A stretch of DNA of 33,133 nucleotides, from contig DASTCC010000579.1 in the NCBI GenBank assembly GCA_035711465.1, positions 1 through 33,133 on the forward strand, written 5' to 3'. This DNA comes from DASTCC01 sp035711465 (lineage in GTDB: Bacteria > Acidobacteriota > Vicinamibacteria > Vicinamibacterales > SCN-69-37). Made by a program: the position numbers and the translations under genes. Shown here piece by piece: positions 5,656 through 12,042 of the stretch. The notes beneath the pieces are model-generated. The model did no database searches. It saw only the letters and a program-made list of their open reading frames with translations, and was not told the DNA's origin. Within the stretch, counting starts at the first letter, position 1; every line of letters starts with the position of its first letter.

Positions 5656-6876
5656 ATGTCAGTCACTTATGGTCTTTATCTTCTGCTCGCCAGCATCCTG
5701 GTGACGTTCAGCCTCGTGCCCGGCCCGGTCCAGCCGGCGGTCGATCGGCTCAGCGGCCGTTGGGACGCGATCGTCACCGTCAATGGCGTGGAGGTGCCCT
5801 TTCCCTTCGAGATCGACGTCGACGGGGCGTCGGCAACCGGCACCTTCTTCAACGGGGACCGCCGCATTCCGTCGACTGGCGGCCGCTTCGCCAATGGCGT
5901 GCTGACGCTTTCCTTCGACCAGTACGCCACCTCGCTGGAAGCGTCGCTCACCGGCGGGCAGCTGATCGGCGAGTATCGCCGCGCGCGGGGCGGCCACGCG
6001 TTCCGTGCCACGCCTGCGCGCGCGCGGCCGCGATCGGCGATCGGCGACGTCCCCTCGATCGCCGGCACCTGGATCGTGCGCGCGCGCGGGTCGAAGGGCG
6101 AGGCCGCCTGGCGGTTCGTCGTCGCGCAGAAGAACGACGACATCAGCGCGACCATCCTCCGCGTCGACGGCGACACCGGCACGCTTGCCGGCGGCTATCG
6201 CGACGGACGCTTCGTGCTCAGCCACTTCTCCGGCGTCAGGCCGCTCCTGCTCGAGGTCGAGCCGAAGCCGGACGGCACGCTGACGCTTCGACAGAACCGG
6301 CGCACCGAGCTCGTGGCCGTCCGCGAGGGCACCGCCCGCGCCAACGACATCGGCGCGCCGACCGATCCCGCCGCGCACACCACCTTCAAGGACGCTGCCG
6401 AGCCATTTCACTTCGCGTTTCCCGATCTCGACGGGCGCATCGTCACCGACCGCGACCCCAGGCTCGCCGGCAAAGTGCTCCTCATCAACATCAGCGGCAG
6501 CTGGTGCCCGAACTGCCACGACGAGGCGCCGTTCCTGGTGTCGCTCTACCGCGCTTATCGCCAGCGCGGCCTGGAGATCGTGACGCTCTCGTTCGAGGAG
6601 CCCGATCAGCTTGCCAATCCAACGCGTTTGCGCGCGTTCATCCGTGCCTACGGCATCGAGCACACGGTGCTCGTCGCCGGCAACCCCGACGAGCTGCAGG
6701 CGAAGATCCCGCAGGCCGTGAACCTGAACGCCTTTCCGACGACCTTCATCATCGGCCGCGACGGCCGCGTCCGAGCCACGCACGCCGGTTTCCCGAGCCC
6801 GGCCAGCGGCGAGTTCTACAGGAAGGCCGAGAGCACCGTGCGCGCTGAAGTGGAGCGGCTCCTGGCGGAACGCTGA
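5656..6876 (+). CDS. TlpA-like membrane-anchored thioredoxin-fold protein
   Basis: A 406-residue protein. Residues about 5-22 form a signal peptide or membrane anchor (YGLYLLLASILVTFSLV). Residues about 30-235 hold two beta-rich segments that look alike (GRWDAIVTVNG... and GTWIVRARGSKGEA..., each followed by a GTF/GTL and GGRF/DGRF strand pair), suggesting an internal duplication. Residues 250-400 are a TlpA/AhpC-TSA domain with the redox motif W283-C284-P-N-C287, the segment LLINISGSWCPNC and the cis-proline site NAFPTTFIIGRDG. It probably acts outside the cytoplasmic membrane as a thiol-disulfide reductase. GGAG eight bases before the ATG fixes the start. Stands alone; the DUF1428 operon converges on it. 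Confidence 0.88.
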   Translation: MSVTYGLYLLLASILVTFSLVPGPVQPAVDRLSGRWDAIVTVNGVEVPFPFEIDVDGASATGTFFNGDRRIPSTGGRFANGVLTLSFDQYATSLEASLTGGQLIGEYRRARGGHAFRATPARARPRSAIGDVPSIAGTWIVRARGSKGEAAWRFVVAQKNDDISATILRVDGDTGTLAGGYRDGRFVLSHFSGVRPLLLEVEPKPDGTLTLRQNRRTELVAVREGTARANDIGAPTDPAAHTTFKDAAEPFHFAFPDLDGRIVTDRDPRLAGKVLLINISGSWCPNCHDEAPFLVSLYRAYRQRGLEIVTLSFEEPDQLANPTRLRAFIRAYGIEHTVLVAGNPDELQAKIPQAVNLNAFPTTFIIGRDGRVRATHAGFPSPASGEFYRKAESTVRAEVERLLAER

Positions 6877-6887
6877 GACCGGGAGGG

Positions 6888-7009
6888 AACTCAAGACTCA
6901 AAACTCAAAACTTAAAACTCGAGACTGGCCGCGCGGTCAGCAAAGAGTTTCCGGTCTTGTGTTTGAGTTCTAAGTTTTGAGTCTTGAGTCTTGAGTCTTG
7001 AGTTCTCAG
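6888..7009. repeat. AT-rich heptad repeats forming a long inverted repeat
   Basis: The left arm (6888-6928) is built of AACTCAA/GACTCAA/AACTTAA-type 7-mers. The right arm (6951-7009) carries their reverse complement, with six heptads in perfect register from 6965: GAGTTCT, AAGTTTT, three GAGTCTT, GAGTTCT. The arms could pair over about 40 bases around a short GC-rich centre. It fills the gap between convergent genes and could act as a two-way terminator. Confidence 0.85.
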
Positions 7010-7020
7010 CCCCAGAACCC

Positions 7021-7377
7021 CTAGGCCTTCACCAGCGGCTTGAAACCGCCATACGCCATCCGTTTGACGTCAAAGGGCATGCTGTCCGGCTTCATCATGT
7101 CGGCGAGGCGGGGGTCCTTCATCACCTTGGCCACGACCCGGTCGCGGTCGGCGCGCGACTTGTAGACGATCCACGAGAACAGCACCTTCTCGCCCGGCTT
7201 GAGCCGCGTCATTCGCTGAAACGAGGACGAGCCCTTCTGGCGAAGGTCGTCGGCGACGCATTCGAGGTACTCGATCGCGCCATGCTCCCGCCAGACCTTG
7301 CCGGCCTTCTTCGCGATCGCGGCGTACTTCTTCATGTTCCGAGCGGGCACCGGCAGCAGAAAACCATCGACGTACAT
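7021..7377 (-). CDS. DUF1428 family protein
   Basis: A 118-residue protein. MYVDGFLLPVP, the KKYAAIAKKAGKVWREHGAIEYLEC segment, FSWIVYKSRADRDRV and the closing MPFDVKRMAYGGFKPLV are the marks of DUF1428, a small alpha/beta (dimeric ferredoxin-like) family of unknown function. GGAGG six bases before the ATG fixes the start. It lies 97 bases after the AHSA1 gene on the same strand and is probably the last gene of the ArsR-controlled operon. DUF1428, AHSA1 and DGPF-type proteins commonly share neighbourhoods; here DGPF is about 1.7 kb away. Confidence 0.88.
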   Translation of the reverse strand: MYVDGFLLPVPARNMKKYAAIAKKAGKVWREHGAIEYLECVADDLRQKGSSSFQRMTRLKPGEKVLFSWIVYKSRADRDRVVAKVMKDPRLADMMKPDSMPFDVKRMAYGGFKPLVKA

Positions 7378-7474
7378 CTGTTCCCTCCGTGGCTCCGGGG
7401 CTCGGGGGGCCTGGCCTCGAGAGTTGTCGTGTGAACGTTCAGTGTCGAGTACTACGCGTCCTGTTTCAAGTCCG

Positions 7475-7942
7475 TCAGTGCCTGACGTGCTCCCGCAGGA
7501 CGAGCGCCATCTTGTCGAAGAGCTCTCGTGTGCCGTGCTCGCGCTCCGCGGGGTGGTCGAAGCCGTCGAGGAAGGCATCCTGTTCGGTGTAGATCATGCG
7601 CGTGCCGGCGCCGGCGGCCAGCAGCTCGACGGTCGAGAGCGACACCGAGATCTTCCTGTCGTCGAGGTGCATCACGTAGCTGTAGACGATGCGCTGGCTC
7701 GCGACGATATCCAGATAGGTCGCTTCGTAGAGATGCCTCGGCCCGTCGTCGGGACCGCCGCTCGTCCGCTCGCGGCCGCCGACGCGGAAGTCGAGCTCGA
7801 GCGGGCCCTGTTCCCATTCCTCCGGGCCCGAAAACCATCGCCGCTTCACCGCAGGATCGGCAAAGGCTCCGAACACCTGCGCTGGCGTCGCGTCGAAGAC
7901 GCGCTCGATGACGAATGTGGAGTGCGCGACCGTTCGTTCCAT
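7475..7942 (-). CDS. SRPBCC / AHSA1 (Aha1-like START-fold) protein
   Basis: A 155-residue protein with the usual N-terminal layout HSTFVIERVFDATPAQVFGAFADP, then KRRWFSGPEEW, the ELDFRVGG strand and RIVYSYVMHLDDRKISVSLSTVEL, ending in the long C-terminal helix ALVLREHVRH. The helix-grip fold binds hydrophobic ligands; the ligand here is unknown. GGAAGGG lies nine bases before the ATG. Genes of this family are often transcribed directly after a small ArsR regulator; in this operon the ADOP permease is interposed between the two, with only 17 bases between its stop and this start. Confidence 0.9.
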   Translation of the reverse strand: MERTVAHSTFVIERVFDATPAQVFGAFADPAVKRRWFSGPEEWEQGPLELDFRVGGRERTSGGPDDGPRHLYEATYLDIVASQRIVYSYVMHLDDRKISVSLSTVELLAAGAGTRMIYTEQDAFLDGFDHPAEREHGTRELFDKMALVLREHVRH

Positions 7943-7959
7943 GATGCGGGCCCTTCCGA

Positions 7960-10407
7960 CTACTCCGGACGGAGTGCCTTGATGACGTCGACGCGCGAGG
8001 CCCGCGTCGCCGGCATGAGCGAGGCGACGATCGCCGCGCCGCCCAGCAGCACCGCCGCGCCGACGATTGGCGCGAGACCGGGCAGCCGCACGTCGGCGAC
8101 GTAGCGGCTGGCGACCTGCGCCAGCGCGTAGCCGGCGATCACTCCGGACACGATGCCGGCGCCGGCAATCACCGCACCCTCGCCGAGCACTCGTGTGAGC
8201 AGGTGTCGCGGCGCCGATCCGATCGCCAGGCGGATGCCGAACTCACGCGTTCGCGCGCTCACCGAGAACGCCAGCACTCCGGCGACGCCGACCACGGCGA
8301 TCAGCAGCGCGACGCCGGCGAAGCCGCCGAACACCAGCGTGTTCAACCGATCCGGCGCCAGCACTTCTGCGCGGACGTCTTCGAGCGTCGCCGCGCGTTC
8401 GACGGGCTGGTCCGCGGACAGCTCGCGAATGATCTTCGTGATCGGCGGCACCAGCCCGTACGGGTTGCCGGTCGCATGGACGAACAGCCGGCCGCCGCCG
8501 AACTCCTGCTCGAACGGGTGATACACCGTCATCGCCGCGCCGGGCACCACGTTCTCGTCGTCGATATCGGCGACGACGCCGACGATCCGTCGCGGGCCGG
8601 TGCTGATGCCGACGAACTGCATGACCGGGTCGGTCCACTTGAGATGGCGATCGACCGCGTCGGCGTTGGGGAACATGCGCCGTGCGACGCTCTGGCTGAT
8701 GATGACCACCAGCTCGCCGTCGCGGCGATCGGCGTCCGAGAAGTCGCGGCCGGCGATCACCGGCACGCCGAGCGCCGCGAAGAACCGCGGCGACACGGTG
8801 CGGAACCGCGCGCGTGGATCTTCCTCGCCGTTCGTGCGCGCGTAGCCTTCGACCGTGAACTGGAATCCGGGCCCGAAGATGCCGGCGTCGCGCCATGGCA
8901 CCGCCGTGCCAAGGGCGACGGTCTCGATCCCCGGCAGCTCGTTGATACGGCGCATCGCTTCCTTGTAGAAGGCCGCAACCTGATCGCGCGGCCGTTCGAA
9001 CGGCGTCGGCACGTCCAGGGCGAGCACGTTGCGGAGGTTGAAGCCGGTCTCGGCCGCTTGAAGGGCCACCAGCGCGGTCAGCAGCATGCCCGCCCCGGCC
9101 AGCAGCACGAACGACGCCGCGATCTGCGTCACCGCAAACGCGCGCAGCCGCCGGTTGGTGCCGGACGTCAGCCGGCCGCTGCCATTGGACAGACCGAGTC
9201 CGCCCGACGCTTCCGCGGCTGGCAGGCGCGGCACGAATGCCAGCAGCACCGCCGCGGCCACCGCCAGGCCGGCCCCGACCCCGAGCACGCTCGCGTCGAC
9301 GGTGACGTCGAGCGCGCGCACCGAAAATCGCGCGGCATAGCGCGCCAGGACGCCGACCATCGGCTGTGCGATCAGCACGCCGAGCAGGGCGCCGGCGCCG
9401 CAGAGCAGCACGCTTTCGGCGAGCAGCGTCCGGCGCAGCGCGCCGGTGCCGGCGCCAAGCGCCGCCCGGATCGCCAGCTCGCCCTCGCGCCGTACCGACC
9501 GCGCCAGGATCAGATTGGCGACGTTCGAACAGGCGATGACGAAGACCAGCGCCGAGGCCGCGAGCAGCACGAGCAACACCGTGCGTGCCGACGACGTGAT
9601 CTGGTCGCGAAGCGGCACGGCCGAGATCGCGAAGCGCGCCGACGGCTGATAGGCATCGGGATGCCGCTGGATCATCGCGCCGTGCACGGTCTCGAGCTCG
9701 GCGCGCGCGCTCTCGACCGTCTGACCCGGCGCCAGGCGGCCGAAGAGCTCGGTCATCCGATGTACCCGCCCCGTCACCATCGTCGCGTCGAGGTGATGCG
9801 GGCTGGTGACGACGTTGGCGATGATCTGGGTCTCGGCCGGATACGGCACCGACGGCTCGAGGACGCCGACGACGACGGCCGATCGATCGCCCAGGCGAAC
9901 GGTCTTGCCGACCACCGATCGATCGCTCTTCAGCGCCGTCGTCCAGAAGCGATGTGTCAGCACCACCGCGCCCGCTGCTTCCGGGCCGTCGTCGGCCGGA
10001 CCGAGAAGGCGGCCGAGCACGGCGCGCAGTCCCATCACCTGGAAATAGGAGCCGCCGACGACACCGGCGCGGACCACACGAGGCTCGCCGAGACCGACCA
10101 TCGTGAAGTCGATCACCGAGAAGTCGCCGAATGCGGTGAGCGTCTTGACGCTCGCCTTGAGGTCCTCGATCTCGGGCACGGAGAACGCGGCGTTCTCGAT
10201 CTGCGCGCCGGGCGCGCTCTGCCGGATATAGATCAGGCTGTCCTCGTCCTCGTTGACCAGCGGACGGAGAAGCACGCCGCGGACGATGCTGAAGATGGCC
10301 GCATTGGCGCCGATGCCGAGCGCGAGCGTGAGGGCGACCGTCAGGGTGAGCCCCTTGACGCGGAGCAAGGAGCGGAGGGCGAAACGGAGATCGGCAAGAA
10401 AGGACAT
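7960..10407 (-). CDS. ADOP-type (MacB/FtsX-like) ABC transporter permease, ArsR-linked
   Basis: An 815-residue protein with a duplicated MacB-type layout: TM1 with the family motif LTLALGIGANAAIFS (26-40), a periplasmic MacB core (about 50-260), an FtsX domain of three helices (about 276-400, including FVIACSNVANLILARS and RREGELAIRAALGAG), a linking helix, a second core (about 445-650), and a second FtsX domain ending SLMPATRASRVDVIKALRPE. No ATPase gene is adjacent, as is usual for ADOPs (acidobacterial duplicated orphan permeases). Unlike the PadR-linked copies here it lacks the cytoplasmic N-terminal prefix domain. The ATG lies 13 bases after the ArsR gene. Substrate unknown; macrolide-export annotations by homology would be unsafe. 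Confidence 0.93.
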   Translation of the reverse strand: MSFLADLRFALRSLLRVKGLTLTVALTLALGIGANAAIFSIVRGVLLRPLVNEDEDSLIYIRQSAPGAQIENAAFSVPEIEDLKASVKTLTAFGDFSVIDFTMVGLGEPRVVRAGVVGGSYFQVMGLRAVLGRLLGPADDGPEAAGAVVLTHRFWTTALKSDRSVVGKTVRLGDRSAVVVGVLEPSVPYPAETQIIANVVTSPHHLDATMVTGRVHRMTELFGRLAPGQTVESARAELETVHGAMIQRHPDAYQPSARFAISAVPLRDQITSSARTVLLVLLAASALVFVIACSNVANLILARSVRREGELAIRAALGAGTGALRRTLLAESVLLCGAGALLGVLIAQPMVGVLARYAARFSVRALDVTVDASVLGVGAGLAVAAAVLLAFVPRLPAAEASGGLGLSNGSGRLTSGTNRRLRAFAVTQIAASFVLLAGAGMLLTALVALQAAETGFNLRNVLALDVPTPFERPRDQVAAFYKEAMRRINELPGIETVALGTAVPWRDAGIFGPGFQFTVEGYARTNGEEDPRARFRTVSPRFFAALGVPVIAGRDFSDADRRDGELVVIISQSVARRMFPNADAVDRHLKWTDPVMQFVGISTGPRRIVGVVADIDDENVVPGAAMTVYHPFEQEFGGGRLFVHATGNPYGLVPPITKIIRELSADQPVERAATLEDVRAEVLAPDRLNTLVFGGFAGVALLIAVVGVAGVLAFSVSARTREFGIRLAIGSAPRHLLTRVLGEGAVIAGAGIVSGVIAGYALAQVASRYVADVRLPGLAPIVGAAVLLGGAAIVASLMPATRASRVDVIKALRPE

Positions 10408-10420
10408 GAGGCGGCCTCTT

Positions 10421-10759
10421 CTACTTCTTCTTCGGGGCGTTCAGTTCGCGGAGGTATGCATCCAGGCGATCGAATCGTCGCTCCCACATGTGGCGGTAAC
10501 GCTCGGTCCAGTCGGCGACCCGCTTGAGAGGCGCGGCGTCGAGCCGGCACGGACGCCACTGCGCGTCGCGGCTCCGGACCACGAGCCCGGCGCGTTCGAG
10601 CACTTTGAGGTGCTTGGACACGGCCGGCAGGCTCATCTCGAACGGCTCGGCGAGCTCGGTCACCGACGCCTCGCCGGACGCGAGCCGGGCGAGGATCGCC
10701 CGGCGGGTCGGGTCGGCCAGGGCGGCGAACGTCGCGCTCAGGGTATCTGTCGTGGCCAC
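10421..10759 (-). CDS. ArsR-family winged-helix transcriptional regulator
   Basis: About 112 residues. The winged helix is complete: LADPTRRAILARLASGEASVTELA, the recognition-helix segment MSLPAVSKHLKVLERAGLV and the wing RDAQWRPCRLD, then a C-terminal helix rich in Arg/Trp and a PKKK tail. No cysteine metal site of the ArsR/SmtB type is seen, so it belongs with the metal-independent ArsR proteins that accompany AHSA1 genes. The start is taken as GTG 10759; a TTG five codons upstream is inside the palindromic operator and close to the predicted transcription start. It heads the operon ArsR-ADOP-AHSA1-DUF1428 and probably represses it. Confidence 0.9.
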   Translation of the reverse strand: MATTDTLSATFAALADPTRRAILARLASGEASVTELAEPFEMSLPAVSKHLKVLERAGLVVRSRDAQWRPCRLDAAPLKRVADWTERYRHMWERRFDRLDAYLRELNAPKKK

Positions 10760-10805
10760 GTATTTAACCCACAAGTTAAATACACCATCTGGGGGGCGCG
10801 GTCAA
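10760..10805 (-). promoter_or_regulatory. ArsR-operon promoter with perfect palindromic operator
   Basis: GTATTTAAC (10760-10768) and GTTAAATAC (10775-10783) are perfect 9-base inverted arms around 6 bases, strikingly AT-rich for this genome. On the minus strand a -35-like TTGACC (10805-10800) and a -10-like TATTTA (10782-10777) are 17 bases apart, so the operator overlaps the -10 and the start point. This is the expected geometry for autorepression by the ArsR protein encoded just downstream. Confidence 0.7.
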
Positions 10806-10807
10806 GG

Positions 10808-10860
10808 ACGGGCTGCGGGCTGCCACCCGCCGTAGCCAGCAGCCAGTAGGCTGCCGCCGG
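10808..10860. repeat. GC-rich heptad-like repeats (reverse orientation)
   Basis: Two in-register units of GGGCTGC-type sequence (reverse complement of GCAGCCC) are followed by degenerate GTAGCCAGCAGCCAGTAGG repeats. They occupy the space between the ArsR promoter and the zinc-finger gene. Same family as the units at 11436-11463 and 18889-18932, but less regular. Confidence 0.5.
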
Positions 10861-10872
10861 CTAGAATCCACC

Positions 10873-11400
10873 ATGTCCTCGCACCTGCTGGAAATGGCGC
10901 CGACGGGGCGCGCGATGTGCCGCGGCTGCGGCGGCAAGATCGCGGCGGGGTCGCTGCGGTTTGGCGAACGGATTCCCAACCCGTACGACGAGGGCGGCGG
11001 CGACATGACGCGCTGGTTTCATCCAGCGTGCGCGGCGTTCAAGCGGCCCGAGCCATTCGTCGAGATGCTCCCGACCGCTGAGCCTTTCGAGGACCGCGAG
11101 CGCCTCGAGCACGAAGCGAAGCTTGGCGTCGAGCATCGCCGGCTGCCGCGTGCCAGCACCGCCGAGCGCGCCAGCACCGGCCGCGCTGTCTGCCGGCAAT
11201 GCAAGCAGCCGATCGCCAAAGGGGAGTGGCGCATCTCGCTCGTCTTCTACGAAGATGGCAGGTTCTCGCCGTCGGGCTACCTCCATCCGGCGTGCGCGAG
11301 CGCGTACTTCGAGACCACGGCAATCATGCCGCGCATCAGGCACTTCTCGCCGTCGCTGACGGAGGCCGACCTGGCGGAGATCGAAGCAGCGGTCAGGTAA
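10873..11400 (+). CDS. Protein with two PARP-type-like zinc fingers
   Basis: A 175-residue protein made almost entirely of two similar modules. Module 1: C16-x2-C19 (CRGCGGKIAAGSLRFGE), then WFHPACAAF with H50-x2-C53. Module 2: C107-x2-C110 (CRQCKQPIAKGEWRIS), then YLHPACASAYF with H138-x2-C141. The C-x2-C ... H-x2-C spacing, the K-I/P-I-x-K/A-G segment and the W/YxHPxC end resemble the DNA-break-binding zf-PARP finger. A charged linker joins the modules and no catalytic domain follows. Bacterial proteins of this kind are uncharacterised to my knowledge; DNA binding is a guess from the fold. No good ribosome site precedes the ATG. Stands alone, divergent from the ArsR operon. Confidence 0.72.
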   Translation: MSSHLLEMAPTGRAMCRGCGGKIAAGSLRFGERIPNPYDEGGGDMTRWFHPACAAFKRPEPFVEMLPTAEPFEDRERLEHEAKLGVEHRRLPRASTAERASTGRAVCRQCKQPIAKGEWRISLVFYEDGRFSPSGYLHPACASAYFETTAIMPRIRHFSPSLTEADLAEIEAAVR

Positions 11401-11435
11401 ATTGGGCGGGTTTCCACCGGACGCAGCCCGCCGGA

Positions 11436-11463
11436 GCCTGCAGCCTGCAGTCCGCAGCCCGCC
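11436..11463. repeat. GC-rich heptad repeats upstream of the orphan PadR gene
   Basis: Four 7-mers in register: GCCTGCA, GCCTGCA, GTCCGCA, GCCCGCC. They lie in the 107-bp gap between the zinc-finger gene and the PadR gene; nothing else is recognised in that gap. Confidence 0.7.
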
Positions 11464-11507
11464 CTCAGGTTGACGTCTTACCCAAGCCGCGCGATACTCG
11501 CCGATCG

Positions 11508-11852
11508 ATGGCCGGGCGTGACGATGGACGGCTGATGCTGATGCAGGGAACGCTCGACGTGCTGATCCTGCGCACGTTGATCTTCGGATCGCAGCACGGC
11601 CAGGGCATCGCGCGCACGATTCAGGAGACCTCGCACGACGAGCTGCTCGTCGAACACGGCGCGCTCTACCCAGCGCTCCAGCGTCTCGAGGCGCAAGGCT
11701 GGATCAGCGCGAAGTGGGGCACCTCGACGAACAACCGCCGCGCGCGCTTCTACACCCTCACGAAGTCCGGCCGCGCCCAACTCGCCCGCGAATCCACCAG
11801 GTGGCGCCGCTTCGCGGCGGCGATGGGCAGGGTGCTCGGCGGGGAGGTATGA
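11508..11852 (+). CDS. PadR-family transcriptional regulator (no adjacent permease)
   Basis: A 114-residue PadR protein: MQGTLDVLILRTLIFGSQHGQGIARTIQE, EHGALYPALQRLEAQGWISAKWGTSTNNRRARFYTLTKSGRAQL, then a C-terminal dimerisation helix (STRWRRFAAAMGRVL). It closely resembles the PadR at 18986, including the KWGTS-x-NNR-x-A-x-FY segment, which is typical of ADOP-linked PadRs. Unlike the other four in this window it has no permease downstream: a heptad-repeat gap and a convergent kinase gene follow. It may act in trans on other modules or be left over from a lost pair. The ATG at 11508 lacks a clear ribosome site. Confidence 0.9.
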   Translation: MAGRDDGRLMLMQGTLDVLILRTLIFGSQHGQGIARTIQETSHDELLVEHGALYPALQRLEAQGWISAKWGTSTNNRRARFYTLTKSGRAQLARESTRWRRFAAAMGRVLGGEV

Positions 11853-11870
11853 CGTTTGAAGCTCCTGATG

Positions 11871-12021
11871 ACTTGAAACTCAAAACTCAGAACTTAAAAC
11901 TCAGGTGCGGCGCTCCGCGCCGGTTGAAGGACTCTTTTTGATGACAGGTCCCTGGCCACGTTCCTGAGTCTTAAGTTTTGAGTCTTGAGTCTTGAGTTCT
12001 CAGTTCTGAGTTCTCAGTTCC
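11871..12021. repeat. AT-rich heptad repeats, inverted pair in a convergent gap
   Basis: The left block (11871-11904) has ACTTGAA, ACTCAAA, ACTCAGA, ACTTAAA, ACTCAGG. The right block (11966-12021) has eight heptads in register: GAGTCTT, AAGTTTT, two GAGTCTT, GAGTTCT, CAGTTCT, GAGTTCT, CAGTTCC. The blocks are inverted relative to each other around about 60 bases of ordinary GC-rich sequence. The gap separates the PadR gene and the kinase gene, whose 3' ends face each other. Confidence 0.85.
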
Positions 12022-12042
12022 GACGGCGCGCGGCCAGAAGCT

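Noticed and set aside
8203..10527. A 774-codon open frame on the plus strand
   Set aside because: Shadow of the ADOP permease; composition is Arg/His/Asp/Ala-rich and no motif is present. High GC leaves the opposite frame open.
2618..12021. Heptad repeats as a CRISPR array
   Set aside because: Units are 7 bases, directly abutting, with no unique spacers and no cas genes.
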